NCBI RefSeq assembly: GCF_024323335.1
Contig: NC_066580.1
Span: 90,086,547-90,150,546 of the forward strand
Direction: 5' to 3'
DNA: 64,000 bases
Source: Lathyrus oleraceus
Lineage: Eukaryota > Streptophyta > Magnoliopsida > Fabales > Fabaceae
Shown here: positions 31,620 to 44,079 of the stretch, piece by piece
Layout: the number at the start of each line of letters is the position of its first letter
Numbering within the stretch: the stretch's first letter is position 1
Position numbers and translations under genes: made by a program
Notes under the pieces: model-generated
Seen by the model: the letters and a program-made list of their open reading frames with translations, nothing else
The model's database searches: none
Told to the model about the DNA's origin: nothing

Positions 31620-32454
31620 TGATGCATGCTTTTTGTTGCTTTTCGCAAGTGTACGAACGCGTCAGAGTAATACAAAAGATTATCGAACCACATAGACCAA
31701 GTGTCAATCTATCGTTATCTGTTGTTATGGTGTTTATCAAAGGCAATTAAAATAGGTGTTTTTGTAGTGTGCAATTGAAAAAGTAAAGTTTTAAAATAAA
31801 TTTAATTAATAAAGACAGGGTCGAATGTAATTCACGTAATCAATTGATAATCCAAGTACTTGCTAATAGAACTACTTATGGGCAATGTTTCCTACTTTGA
31901 AAAGAACTAATTTAACAGGAACTGTCGCTTTCGCGTATTCAGAACCGAGTTGTACTCCTTAATCAAACCCTCTTATTGTCACTTATAAAAAGGCGCATAT
32001 TGCGTTAGAGTAGTAAACCTATTTTTAAGAAATATAGTATCTTGACTAAGTTGAAAAGTATCATAACCTGGATTTCTTAACCAAAAGAGGTTCTTACGAA
32101 CCAGACTCTAAACTTATAAACGCGTCCGAAAATAGTTTTAAAATCTCTTTTCTTTTTAATATTAAAATCTCCTAATGAACTAGACAAAGCGCTTTCGCTG
32201 TTTTTGAAATAGTTAAAAACAATTAAGTTTAAAAAGACGTTGGACGGCTTTCGATCTTACCCAACGGAATTGAAGTGCGGGAAAACTTAATTTGAAAGTT
32301 AAAATAACCCTTAAGTGTTTCTACAAACATTTGTACGGATTACTGGTTTAATTATGATCCTTACATTCTAGCCTTATAAATTTAGCTAGACATGGTAAAG
32401 TAAAAGTGCATTAAAATAAATAAAAGTAGTGCATGTGCGGAAAGTAAATAATTT

Positions 32455-32600
32455 AAAGCGAGTGCGAGGAAATAAATAAAGTAAAGCGAGTGCGAGGAAA
32501 TAAATAAAGTAAAGCGAGTGCGGGAAATAAATAAAGTAAAGCGAGTGCGGGAAATAAATAAAGTAAAGCGAGTGCGGGAAATAAATAAAGTAAAGGCGAG
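32455..32600. repeat. 27-bp minisatellite in Athila-2 LTR
   Basis: Five units of about 27 bp, typified by AAAGCGAGTGCGGGAAATAA, two with GAGG and three with GGG. The 5' LTR at about 41613-41757 has the same number and order. Because 27 is a multiple of three, all minus-strand frames stay open here and give repeating pseudo-peptides (TLFISRTRF); these are not genes. Confidence 0.9.
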
Positions 32601-32879
32601 TAATAAAAACCTGCTCCAATCGGAGGGCTGGGTAAATTGCAATGCGGAAAAGAAAATGGCGGCAGGATTAACTTCCTTCCAAAGTGCTCCAAACTCGAAT
32701 ACAGACTCTATCACAGACTCAATTCACAATTGTGGTAACACTCCAATGCGAAGCGATTACCACTTTATAAAACTGAATATATGCCTAAGTGAAACAAAGT
32801 TACTTCTGATTTCGCCTTGTTCCAACGTTCGGATCTTCGTCTGCTCTAAGTTTGGGTGATTGTAAAACTGAATTCGCGT

Positions 32880-32889
32880 TTCTATTTAT
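32880..32889 (-). promoter_or_regulatory. TATA box of Athila-2 LTR
   Basis: The minus strand reads CTATAAATAG; the same site in the 5' LTR is near 42040-42049. The palindrome TGTGGCGCCCGCCACA lies just upstream. Confidence 0.65.
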
Positions 32890-33269
32890 AGGCAAATAAA
32901 AAAGGTGGAATTGACTTGGATGCCCTTCAACTTGAAAATAGAGGAAACCGTTTCCTTCTTGTGGCGCCCGCCACAAGCACAAAGTGGGGCGCCTTAGTGG
33001 ACGAAGTGGGGAAACGTGGGAGTGAGGAAGTTGGACTTTGAAACGTCATGGCTTGGTCTGTGGCGCCCGTCATGGGGTAGGCCATAAGCACAAAATGCTG
33101 AATTCTAGGGTTTTTAGCCCTTTTTCACTCCTTTTCCCGATTGGGGCTCCGATTAAAGTAAAAACCTGTAAACAAAGAAAAACATAACAATAACACAACA
33201 AAATGATAATAAAACAACTAGAATGCATGTGAAATCGGAGTCGAAAACATGTAAATTTTAGTGTGATCA

Positions 33270-33302
33270 AACTCTCCCACACTTAAACCTTTGCTTGTCC
33301 TC
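33270..33302 (-). promoter_or_regulatory. Polypurine tract of Athila-2
   Basis: The minus strand reads GAGGACAAGCAAAGG, then TTTAAGTGTGGGAGAGTT, ending at the LTR start. It has the same layout as Athila-1 at 15461-15496. Confidence 0.8.
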
Positions 33303-34395
33303 AAGCAAAACATTGAAAAGTTCATAAAAGAAAATTTGCGTAAACGAGTGCTTTAGGTAAAAATTCCAAGTTCAAGTCGGGATGTAGTGATAGGTACTAA
33401 CTGAGTGAACTAAGGGTATCGTGATGACACTAATCCACGAATACGGACATAAGCTTCATTCCTATATTAACCAACCCATATTATCCCACAATACCTAGGC
33501 CTGCCTCTTCATCTCTTTTGTGTTCTTTTCATTCAGGCGCAATCACATTAAGCCCGTTATCCGTACATACTTCATAGTAGAGTGGCCTGTTAGTGATTAT
33601 GATCAAAGCTTGGGATTTCTGGCACATAAACATGTGTAAACCCTTTTATTGGACCCAACTGTAGTTGTGGGGGATCGGATCGTAATCCGCCCTACCGAGT
33701 TCAGTGCCAGATACCTCTGAACCAACTAGCAGTGGGTACTGCTTTTCTTTTTCTTTTTCTTTTTGTAGCAATTTTTTACAATTCTTTGGTTTAAATGACT
33801 TTGTGAGGGTCACTTATACCGGAGTTGCCTTTTTGCTTTTTTTTTTTTTTTTTTTCTTTCTGGATCATTCACTTATTTGCATCGGTCCCCTACGTAGAGG
33901 ATGTGTAGGCCGGTGCTGACTGCTAGGATAAACTACTAAGGACTTATACGGAAATGATGATTAAGGCCATGGTATATGGGGTTTCGGGAATGATTCCTAT
34001 ATTTACGAAGCTTATGGTGCTAAAATAGATACTGATGTTTCGCAAAGTTCTCCCAAGTCACCGCATCCTTACTCAAAACATATCCTTAAAACCTGAAAGA
34101 CTTTTGAAATAACACTATTTTCTTTTGCAAAAAAAATTTGGTGGGGCTAAAGGTATGGGGAGGTAGGATTGTACTAAGGATCTACTATATTTGGTGACTC
34201 GTCAGACTCATGCATTATACTAAAAAGCAAAATAAACAACTAAAAGGAAATAAACTATCTAAAAACAGCAAATAAAAACGATAAAGGAAAAGTGAGAAAA
34301 ACAATAAAGAAAAGACGATAGAGTCTCCTCCCACACTTAAATCGAACATTGTCCCCAATGTTTTGAAATAAGATAAGGAAGAGTTACCTGGCAAC
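33303..34395 (-). other. Conserved non-coding tract upstream of the Athila-2 3' LTR
   Basis: No credible gene. Blocks at 33535-33605, 33655-33740 and 33870-33950 match Athila-1. A poly-T run of about 20 lies at 33837-33856. A PPT-like motif (minus strand CATTGGGGACAATG, then TTTAAGTGTGGGAGG) lies at 34325-34362, just past the end of the downstream ORF. Confidence 0.65.
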
Positions 34396-35120
34396 CTATT
34401 GCTGACCACTAGTGCCCTCGCCATCCTGAGGTGGACGACGGGATCGGGTACGACGACGGTCTCTCTGATCCATCCTCGCCTGCAGGGCATCCTGAGCGGT
34501 CCTCACGTCTCGAAGGTGACCTAAAATGGTACCCTGAGTGTTTTCTACGAGAGCAATGTGTCGCTGGTGGTAATGTTGTTGATGGGCCTGTGAGTTTGTG
34601 ATCACTTGCAGGGACTGTAGAACAGTGTCATAGGACCTGTCTATCCTCCGCTGCGATTCTTGCATGAAGTTCATATTACCCGTTATTTGTTGCTGGAGGG
34701 TAGAGAGTAGGTCATCACGCCTTTGCTCTCTAGCCAGGTGGTCACGCAACATCTCCTCTGTAATATAGAAGCCAGGAGTGGTACCTGCAGAAGAAGAAGA
34801 TGGTGCGGTATGTGGTGGTGAAGGATGATGGGGGGACACATGTGGTACGGGAGATCTCTCTCTCCGATCATATTCATCATCAGTGTCTGGTCCCGCCTCA
34901 TCAGGAATGTTAGTAGGAAGAGGACCCAAAACAGGTGGAGCTGGTTGCTAAGGAATCGGATACTAGGCTCGATACCTAGTGCCTCCATACAATGCTGATC
35001 AGGGTAACGTGTGGGTGCCATAGGGCGCTGGTATAAAGCAATGTAGCACTCCCTCTAAGCATTATCTCTATAGGCAACATGCATGTCATCAAAACCCTGC
35101 ATCCTATAAAAGTTAGGAAA
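34396..35120 (-). pseudogene. Athila-2 downstream ORF remnant (basic, coiled-coil tail)
   Basis: On the minus strand the region begins near 35120 with FPNFYRMQGFDD, passes a stop, then ALYQRPMAPTRYPDQHCM, which matches Athila-1 ORF4 (FYQRSIQATRYVD). After a frame change near 34950, an open frame (34929-34396, 177 aa) carries a proline/serine-rich stretch (SPHHPSPPHTAPSSSS), a helix-rich part (EEMLRDHLAREQRRDDLL) and a basic end (RRRTRSRRPPQDGEG). Most of the N-terminal domain seen in Athila-1 ORF3 is absent. Function unknown; broken. Confidence 0.55.
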
Positions 35121-35239
35121 GTGATCCTGAAAATACAAACCATTCAAAAATTTTAGTCTCCATGCAAAATATGATAAAATAAAATAAAAATAAAAATAAA
35201 TGTAAATAAATGCGAAAAAGGTAAAATGAAAAGAAAAAC

Positions 35240-35287
35240 CATGGGTTGCCTCCCACGCAGCGCTTGTTTAACGTCATTAGCTTGACG
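35240..35287 (-). promoter_or_regulatory. Conserved post-pol motif (Athila-2 copy)
   Basis: The minus strand reads ACGTTAAACAAGCGCT, then TGGGAGGCAACCCA, where TGGG can pair with CCCA. It begins about 10 bp after the gag-pol stop. Athila-1 has the matching motif at 19190-19143. The stretch 35120-35235 between this motif and the downstream ORF is AT-rich without a gene. Confidence 0.6.
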
Positions 35288-35295
35288 ATTAGAAT

Positions 35296-38200
35296 TTATA
35301 CACCTGTAGTAGTATGAATCGGTGGATCAATCAGGGTGTGGCTTGAGTAGTATGTTGGAATGTCTCCTCCTTCGTAGAGCTTCAGTCTTTGTCCATTTAC
35401 AATGAATGGGATACAGGTTTGGTTCTTGATTTCTACGGCTCCGGATTTCAGAATCTTGGATACTTCGAAAGGACCGGTCCATCTTGAACGTAGCTTTCTA
35501 GGGAAGAGTCGTAACCTAGTGTTGAAAAGGAGAACAGAATCGCCTATATTGAAGTTTTTCTTTACTATTCTTTTGTCGTGATAGGCTTTTGTCCTCTCTT
35601 TATATATCTTTGCATTCTCGTAGGCAGATGGCCTAAGCTCTTCTAATTTATGGATGTCTAGGGTACGTTTTTCTCCAGCAGCTAAGTAGTCTAAATTCAA
35701 GGTTTTAATGGCCCAATAGGCCTTATGCTCTAACTCGAATGGTAAGTGACATGATTTTCCATAAACTAGTTGATAAGGAGTAGTTCCTATAGGGATTTTG
35801 AAAGCGGTTCTATAGGCCCATAGTGCTTCTTGAAGCTTCTGAGACTAGTCTCTCCTAGAAATAGAAACAGTTTTCTCTAGGATTTGTTTTATCTCCCTAT
35901 TAGATACTTCTATTTGGCCACTAGTCTGTGGGTGGTATGGTGTTGCTACTTTATGCCTAACTCCATATTTTCTTAAAAGTTTGTCAAATATTCTCGATAT
36001 AAAGTGTGATCCTCCATCGCGTATGACTAAACATGGTGTTCCAAATCTAGGGAATATATAGTTTTTAAATAATTTGATTACTACCCTAGTGTCGTTTGTG
36101 AGTGCAGCTATAGCTTCAATCCACATAGACACATAGTCTACGGCTACTAAGATATACCTGTTTCCTAAGGATGGTGGAAAAGGTCCCATGAAATCTATAC
36201 CCCATACGTCAAAGAGTTCTACTTCCTGAATGTTTCTTAAGGGCATTTCATCACGTCTTGAAATGTTTCCAGTGCGTTGGCATCTGTCGCATTTGACAAT
36301 GTAAGCATAGACATCACGCCACATGGTAGGCCAGAATAGGCCAACTTGAAGAATCTTGGCGTATGTCTTAGAGGTGCTCGCATGTCCACCATAAGGTGCA
36401 GAATGACAATGCTCGATAATATTGTTTACCTCTTCTTCAAGAATGCAACGGCGAAAAATGCCATCTTTACCCCTTTTGAAAAGGAGTGGTTCGTCCCAAT
36501 AGAAGTTTCCCACATCGTGGAAGAATTTCTTGCGGTGGTAGTCAAGATCAGGGGGTACTATATCAGCAGCTAGGTAATTAACGAAATCTGCATACCAGGG
36601 TACGTTACTTATTGCTAAGGAATTTTGGGAATGCTCATAAGGATCTAGGTTATTATCTTCAATGGTTTCTACTTTAGCTATCAGTCTATCATAGGCGAAA
36701 TCATCGTTTATGGGTACTAGTTCAGGTTTTAGATGTTCTAGCCTAGAAAGGTGATCGGCTACTACATTTTCAGTGCCTTTTTTATCTCTTATGTCTAAAT
36801 CAAACTCTTGTAGTGATAGAATCCATCGGAGTAACCTGGGCTTGGCATCTTTTTTACTTAATAGGTAACGAATGGCAGCATGATCGGTGTAAACAATAAT
36901 TTTTGCTCCTACTAGATAAGATCTAAATTTGTCTATAGCGAAAACTACAGCGAGTAATTCTTTTTCTGTTGTTGCGTAATTAAGTTGGGCATCATCTAGG
37001 GTTCTACTGGCATAATAAATGGCATGTAATTTTTTATCTTTCCTTTGTCCTAGAACGGCTCCAACTGCATAATCACTAGCATCGCACATTATCTCAAAAG
37101 GTTCCGACCAATCGGGCGGTTTCATAATGGGCGCTGAGATTAATGCTTGCTTTAAAAGATTAAACGCGTCATTACATTTTTCGTCGAAAATGAATTCAGC
37201 ATCTTTCATTAAAATTCCGGTTAATGGTTTAGTTATTTTGGAGAAGTCCTTAATAAAACGCCGGTAGAATCCAGCGTGTCTAAGAAAGCTTCGGACTTCT
37301 CGGATGGTTTTTGGTGGTTTTAGGTTTTCTATAACTTCTATTTTAGCTTTATCTACCTCTATACCTTTTTCGGAAACTATATGTCCCAGAACTATTCCTT
37401 CGGTTACCATGAAATGACATTTTTCCCAATTTGGCACGAGGTTCACCTCCACGCATCTCTCCAGGATTTTCTTAAGGTTAGCAAGGCAATTGTGGAAATC
37501 GAATCTGCAAACCGAGAAATCGTCCATAAACACTTCCATGATACCATCTAGGTAATCTGCGAATATTGACATCATGCAGCGTTGGAAAGTAGCTGGGGCG
37601 TTACAGAGGCCGAAAGACATTCGTCTGTAGGCAAAAGTTCCATAAGGGCATGTAAATGTAGTTTTTTCTTGATCTTCAGGGTGAATAGGTATTTGGAAGA
37701 ATCCAGAGTATCCATCTAAATAACAGAAGTAAGAGTGTCTGGCTAGACGCTCCAACATCTGGTCTATGAATGGTAAAGGGAAATGATCCTTCCTAGTTGC
37801 TTTATTTAATTTTCTATAATCTATACACATCCGCCATCCTCCTTCTAAACGTTTTTCTACATGTTCGCCTTTATCGTTTTGCACGACTGTGATGCCTCCC
37901 TTTTTAGGTACTACATGCACAGGGCTCACCCACTTACTATCCGAGATCTGGTAGATGATACCTGCCTCAAGTAACTTAAGAACTTCCTTCTTAACAACAT
38001 CACTCATTATAGGGTTTAGTCTTCTCTGATGTTCCCTAGAGGGTTTTGAATTTTCTTCGAGCGAAATCCGATGCATGCATACAGATGAGCTTATACCTTT
38101 CAGGTCAGAGATATTATATCCTAAGGCTGAGGGATATCTTCGTAAAACGTCTAAAACTTGGTTCGTCTCCTCTTGGCTCAAGGTAGCACTAACTATAACT

Positions 38201-40581
38201 GGACGGTTCATCTTTTCATCGAGGAACTCATATCTCAGGTTCTTAGGCAGTTCCTTAAGTTCTAAGGTTTGTTTCTTAGGGCATGACATAGGATCTGGGG
38301 TAAAGGATAAACATTCGTAAAGGTTATCATCGATGTAAGGTTCTTTAAAGTCATCATCTTCCTTTATGGGGGTTGATGGTAACTTAATAATTTCTTTTTG
38401 TTCTAATTCTCTAACACATTCATCAATGATATCTAAGGCATAACACGAGTCTCCCATCACAGGTGCCATAAGAAATTTCGAAAGTATAAATTCTATTTTC
38501 TCGTCACCTACCTCAAATGTCAACTTTCCTTTCTTGACATCTTTTATGGCTCCTGCAATCGATAAGAACGGTCTACCTAGAAGGATTGGTATATCATTGT
38601 CCTCTTTGATTTCCATGACGACAAAATCAGTAGGGATAAATAGTTGACCTATCCTAACAGGAACATCTTCTAAAATGCCTATCAGATATTTGATAGATCT
38701 ATCGGCTAACTGAAGTGACATCTTAGTGGGTTGTAATTCTCCTAAGTTTAACCTCTCACAAACTGCTAGAGGCATTAAGCTCACACTAGCTCCTAAGTCT
38801 AGAAAAACTTTTTCGATGACATGATTACCCAAAAGGCAAGGAATGGAGAAATTTCCAGGATCTTTATCTTTCTTTGCTAATTTGTCCTCGGAAATAGCAT
38901 TACATTCCCAAGGCTTCGGATCGTCAAGTCTACGTTTGTTGGTAAGGATGTCTTTCAGAAACTTTGCATAAGAAGGTATTTGGGTGATGGCTTCTGTGAA
39001 AGGTATTTCTACATGAAGTTTTTCTATAACTTTAATAAATTTTTGGTACTGTTTATTGATATGGGTTTGTTTGAGTCTTTGGGGATATGGTATAGGTGGT
39101 TTATATGGCGGGGGCGGTACGTAAATTTTATCTTTAGGTTCTTCTCCTTTCTCTCGACCTTCCTGGTTTTCAGATCCCTCTGGTTCCTTTACTTCGTCTG
39201 TGGGTTTGGTACATTCCTTAGAAGTTTCGGGTTCACTTAATCTTGGGTTTGGTGGCTCATCATAAGCGTTCCCACTTCGTAGGGTAATGGCAATGGCTTG
39301 TCCTCTCGGATTTTGTTGAGGTTGTCTAGGGAATTGTCCTTCAGGTGTAGTCTGAGGGGCTTGGTTTAAAGCTACCTGAGAGATCTGGGTTTAAAGCATC
39401 TTGGTATGAGTAACTATATGGTCAACCTTGGTTCCTAACTGAGTAATCAATTCGTTAACATGAATGTTTTGATTCATGAACTCCTTGTTTTGTTGGGTTT
39501 GAGCGGTGATAAAATTTTCCATAATTTTCTCAAGGCTCGGTTTTGGTGGTACAGGTTGCATAGGTTGATTTGATCTAGGGGCTTGATAACTAGGTCTCGG
39601 AGGTGCATTATTTTGAATAGGGTTATTGTTTTTATAGGAGAAGTTCGGGTGATTCCTCCATCCAGGATTATAGGTATTCGAATATGGGTTCCCTTGGGTT
39701 TAGTTCACTTGCTCGGAGTGGGTTTCGTTTAATAGACTGCATTCTGCGGATTGGTGTCCTTGGGTTCCACATATCTCACAATCCGACGAAACTGCGGCTA
39801 CAGTATTCGGGTTTATGCACATATGCTCCACCTTAAGGGATAATGCGTCCATTTTAGCCTGCATCATGTCTATAGAGCTTAGTTCATGCACTCCTCCTTG
39901 GGCTTCCTTCTTCTCCACTGTCGCTCGTTCGACTCCCCATAATTGATGGTTTCGAGCCATATCCTCGATGAGGGCACTAGCTTTAGGGTAAGGTTTGTTC
40001 ATCAGAGCACCGCCTGCGGCAGCGTCGATGGTCATCTTTGTGTTGTAATGAAGTCCATTATAGAAGGTTTGAATGATTAACCAATTTTCTAAACCATGAT
40101 GTGGGCATGCTCGTAACAACTCTTTATATCTCTCCCAAGCTTCGAACAACGATTCTCCATGGTTTTGGGTAAATCTGGTTATCTTGTTTCGAAGAACGGC
40201 GGTCTTACTCGGGGGAAAATATCTAGCAAGAAAAACTCTCCTAAGGTTATCCCAAGTCGTAATGGAATTGGGTGGAAGGGAATCTAACCATGATAGAGCT
40301 TTATCTCTGAGGGAAAAAGGAAATAATCTTAAACGTATTGCCTCAGGAGAAGCTCCATTGGTTTTAAAAGTATCTGCTAATTGAAGAAATATTTTTAAAT
40401 GTTGGTTTGGGTTCTCAGTAGCGAGACCCGCGAATTTTCTCTGTTGCACTAGTTGCAACAGGGATGGTTTAAGTTCAAAATTATTGGCTGGTATTATTGG
40501 GTTTACTATACTAGAACTAGGTTCTTCGTTAGATGGTTGAGCGAAATCTTTAAGAGGTCTTTGGTTTTGATCTTAGGCCAT
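35296..40581 (-). pseudogene. Athila-2 gag-pol polyprotein, one frame with four stop codons
   Basis: 1762 codons from ATG at 40581 to the stop at 35296, all in one frame. Stops interrupt it at 40575 (third codon), 39702, 39393 and 35847; there are no frameshifts. In order: gag capsid (WLDSLPPNSITTWDNLRRVF, near 40270), zinc knuckle CEICGTQGHQSAEC (about 39785-39745), protease with DLGAS (about 38800; Athila commonly has this in place of DTGAS), RT ([22 protein letters not shown] at about 37520), RNase H ([14 protein letters not shown]), integrase ([50 protein letters not shown]) and a C-terminal module ([14 protein letters not shown]). The long uninterrupted part is 38832-35845. Confidence 0.9.
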
Positions 40582-40751
40582 AGCTCTCTTAATTCTATGA
40601 AAGAATAAACGTGCGCGAGCGTAACGTTCAGGTTCCGCCAGGGGGTATACTAAGCTTAAACTTCCGGTGCTGCGAGTTCTTCGCATCGATCGGCGGGAAA
40701 TAACCTAAGTCTAAACGATATAACAACAGGAAAATGAAATTTGAGGAAATT

Positions 40752-40771
40752 GATCCCCAGCAACGGCGCCA
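40752..40771 (-). promoter_or_regulatory. Athila-2 primer-binding site (tRNA-Asp type)
   Basis: The minus strand reads TGGCGCCGTTGCTGGGGATC, six bases after the 5' LTR end. Athila elements are known to use a site complementary to the tRNA-Asp 3' end; this differs at about one position (GCTGG for GCCGG). The bases between it and the gag ATG (40751-40582) are leader without features. Confidence 0.8.
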
Positions 40772-40777
40772 AAAACT

Positions 40778-42385
40778 TGATGCGTGCTTTTTGTTGCTTT
40801 TCGCAAGTGTACGAACGCGTCAGAGTAATAGAAAAGATTATCGAACCACATAGACCAAGTGTCAATCTATCGTTATCTGTTGTTATGGTGTTTATCAAAG
40901 GCAATTAAAATAGGTGTTTTTGTAGTGTGCAATTGAAAAAGTAAAGTTTTAAAATAAATTTAATTAATAAAGACAGGGTCGAATGTAATTCACGTAATCA
41001 ATTGATAATCCAAGTACTTGCTAATAGAACTACTTATGGGCAGTGTTTCCTACTTTGAAAAGAACTAATTTAATAGGAACTGTCGCTTTCGCGTATTCAG
41101 AACCGAGTTGTACTCCCTAATCAAACCCTCTTATTGTCACTTATAAAAAGGCGCGTATTGCGTTAGAGTAGTAAATCTATTTTTAAGAAATATAGTATCT
41201 TGACTAAGTTGAAAAGTATCATAACCTGGATTTCTTAACCAAAAGAGGTTCTTACGAACCAGACTCTAAACTTATAAACGCGTCCGAAAATAGTTTTAAA
41301 ATCTCTTTTCTTCTTAATATTAAAATCTTCTAATGAACTAGACAAAGCGCTTTCGCTGTTTTTGAAATAGTTAAAAACAATTATGTTTAAAAAGACGTTG
41401 GACGGCTTTCGATCTTACCCAACGGAATTGAAGTGCGGGAAAACTTAATTTGAAAGTTAAAATAGCCCTTAAGTGTTTCTACAAACATTTGTACGGATTA
41501 CTGGTTTAATTATGATCCTTACATTCTAGCCTTATAAATTTAGCTAGACATGGTAAAGTAAAAGTGCATTAAAATAAATAAAAGTAGTGCGAGTGCGGAA
41601 AGTAAATAATTTAAAGCGAGTGCGAGGAAATAAATAAAGTAAAGCGAGTGCGAGGAAATAAATAAAGTAAAGCGAGTGCGGGAAATAAATAAAGTAAAGC
41701 GAGTGCGGGAAATAAATAAAGTAAAGCGAGTGCGGGAAATAAATAAAGTAAAGGCGAGTAATAAAAACCTGCTCCAATCGGAGGGTTGGGTAAATTGCAA
41801 TGCGGAAAAGAAAATGGCGGCAGGATTAACTTCCTTCCAAAGTGCTCCAAACTCGAATACAGACTCTATCACAGACTCAATTACACAATTATGGTAACAC
41901 TCCAATGCGAAGCGATTACCACTTTATAAAACTGAATATATGCCTAAGTGAAACAAAGTTGCTTCTGATTTCGCCTTGTTCCAACGTTCCGATCTTCGTC
42001 TGCTCTAAGTTTGGGTGATTGTAAAACTGAATCCGCGTTTCTATTTATAGGCAAATAAAAAAGGTGGATTTGACTTGGATGCCCTTCAACTTGAAAATAG
42101 AGGAAACCGTTTCCTTCTTGTGGCGCCCGCCACAAGCACAAAGTGGGGCGCCTTAGTGGACGAAGTGGGGAAACGTGGGAGTGAGGAAGTTGGACTTGGA
42201 CACGTCATGGCTTGGTCTGTGGCGCCCGCCATGGGGTAGGCCATAAGCACAAAATGCTGAATTCTAGGGTTTTTAGCCCTTTTTCACTCCTTTTCCCGAT
42301 TGGGGCTCCGATTAAAGTAAAAACCTGTAAACAAAGAAAAACATAACAATAACACAACAAAATGATAATAAAACAACTAGAATGC
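40778..42385 (-). repeat. Athila-2 5' LTR, truncated by Ogre-B
   Basis: It matches 31620-33226 almost base for base and lacks the last 43 bp present at 33227-33269. The final AATGC (42381-42385) is the candidate target duplication of Ogre-B. TATA box, palindrome and five 27-bp units are as in the 3' copy. Confidence 0.9.
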
Positions 42386-44079
42386 TGTAAGACCCCAATT
42401 TTGGGCCCTAAGATCCCTCATGGCCCATATCATATCATATCATAACCTCAAGGATCATTGCATGCCTTTGTCCCCTTCTAGTGGGTTGGTTTGCCTTGTG
42501 GTTTGTTTCTTGATCACCAAGCATACTTTGCATTTGTATATCTTTGCTTTCATATGTTTATCATTCAAAAAGTACAAAAATATTGTCTGTTTAACCTTGT
42601 TGCTTGCAGTGGAAGCAATCATCAGCAATTAGGTCAAAGATGGTCAACAATCAGTCAAAGCAATGGATGGTGGCCATTCTTGCAGAATTTGGGCACCATG
42701 ATCAATAATCAAAAGTTCATACATCTTGAGACATCATTCGAAGTCAAGTTCTCAAGGAATTAGGGTTTGGAAATCATCAGAAGAAGTTCAATCAGTCCAA
42801 AACCCTAGAAAAGTCAAACTTGGTCAACAGTTGATTTAATCAAGAATTTGATGGATAGAATTGATTTGAAGGAGTTCATTCATGCTTGTATAAGCCTCAT
42901 CTATCATGTTCAACCTCATCATGGAAGAAAATCAAGCCAATCAGAAAATTTTCCAGAAATAGAAAGTGGACCTGTAATTTCAACTGCCAAAAATGGAAAC
43001 TTCTTGATCTTAAACTTACATCATGATACAAGCTTCAAATGAATTTTTGCCCAACATGAAAGTTGAAGATCTTGTCTTCCCATTTTCAAAAAGTCCTAGA
43101 ACATCAAAATCCCATGTGTGGTTGTCAAGATATGATCAAATCATTTTCACCAAATTTTGAACTTCAACAAGCCATATCTCCCAAACCATAAGGCCAAATT
43201 TGGTGGGGTTTTTTCCTACACACCACATTTTTCATCCTCTTTCCAAAAATATAAATTTCATGACCTAAAACCTTACCATTCAAAATGGCATTTTTGGACC
43301 TTTTGCTTTTAAATTCAAAGTTTGACCAAACTTTGACTTTTTGAGTTTTTGACTTTTTCTTGATTTGGTCAATTGGGAAATGTTCCATATCACATTTTTG
43401 ACTTGTTCCAATTCCAAAACCATCATCATACCATCATTCCATCATCATTTTGGATCAAAATTCAAAATTGGCAAAAGGTGCAAATAGAAGTACATAAGGC
43501 AAAATCAGTACAGCTTTTTCTTGTACAACCAAGACAGCAAATATGTTGTCCTTTTTGCAGCCTGTAGCAGCCCAATTCGCAGCAGCACACACCCTACATT
43601 TCACTTGTTCCTCAATTAGCAAAAATGCAAATCACCCATTTTGAACAAAACAAGCTTACCATTTAATTAAGTGATGTTAAACAGGTGATATATAATTGTT
43701 TTTCTGTCAAAACAAACCCTAGTTTTTGCAGCTGCCATCACAGAAAAAACCTCACTCTCTCATTTTTGCTCTTTGGCCAAAACCACATTTCTGCTCACAA
43801 AACTCAAAACCTCCAAGGAACCTTTAGTTGATTCATCACTTGGACAATATACTGAGTCCATTTCCACCATCAAACACCAGCTGTACAACCTCCTTCTCCC
43901 TCTGTTTTTTCCAAGCACCCTTTAATGGCAAGATGAGATTTGAAGAGCTCCAAGTATTCTCAAGCTGGAAAAGCTTCAGCATCCTTCACTACAAAGCATA
44001 AGCGTCGCCTGTTTGCACCTTATTCTATCAATACACAACTGTTGCTACGATTTCTTCCAAACCAAGTAAGTTATCGACC

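Larger units (their letters stand above)
31620..33269 (-). repeat. Athila-2 3' LTR (1650 bp)
   Basis: On the plus strand it runs TGATGCATGC to GTGTGATCA. A minus-strand TATA box CTATAAATAG lies at 32889-32880. A perfect palindrome, TTGTGGCG and CGCCACAA with CC between, lies at about 32959-32977, some 75 bp upstream of the TATA box. Five 27-bp tandem units span about 32455-32600. CTTTCGC motifs recur, as CTCTCG does in Athila-1. Confidence 0.9.
31620..42385 (-). mobile_element. Athila-2, nearly complete Athila-type retrotransposon
   Basis: On the minus strand: 5' LTR (42385-40778, lacking about 43 bp at its start because Ogre-B inserted there), PBS (40771-40752), gag-pol in one frame (40581-35296), remnant of the downstream ORF (about 35120-34396), conserved non-coding tract, PPT (33290-33270) and 3' LTR (33269-31620). 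The LTRs differ at roughly 20-25 sites in 1.6 kb by eye, about 1.4%, so it is fairly young. Four nonsense codons in gag-pol and loss of most of ORF3 make it non-autonomous as it stands. Confidence 0.9.

Noticed and set aside
32382..32859. Overlapping ORFs on both strands with repeating FISRTRFTL- or YFIYFPHSL-type peptides (and the same at 41540-41905)
   Set aside because: They arise because the 27-bp tandem unit is a multiple of three, so any frame stays open. They lie in both LTR copies across the transcript leader and resemble no protein.
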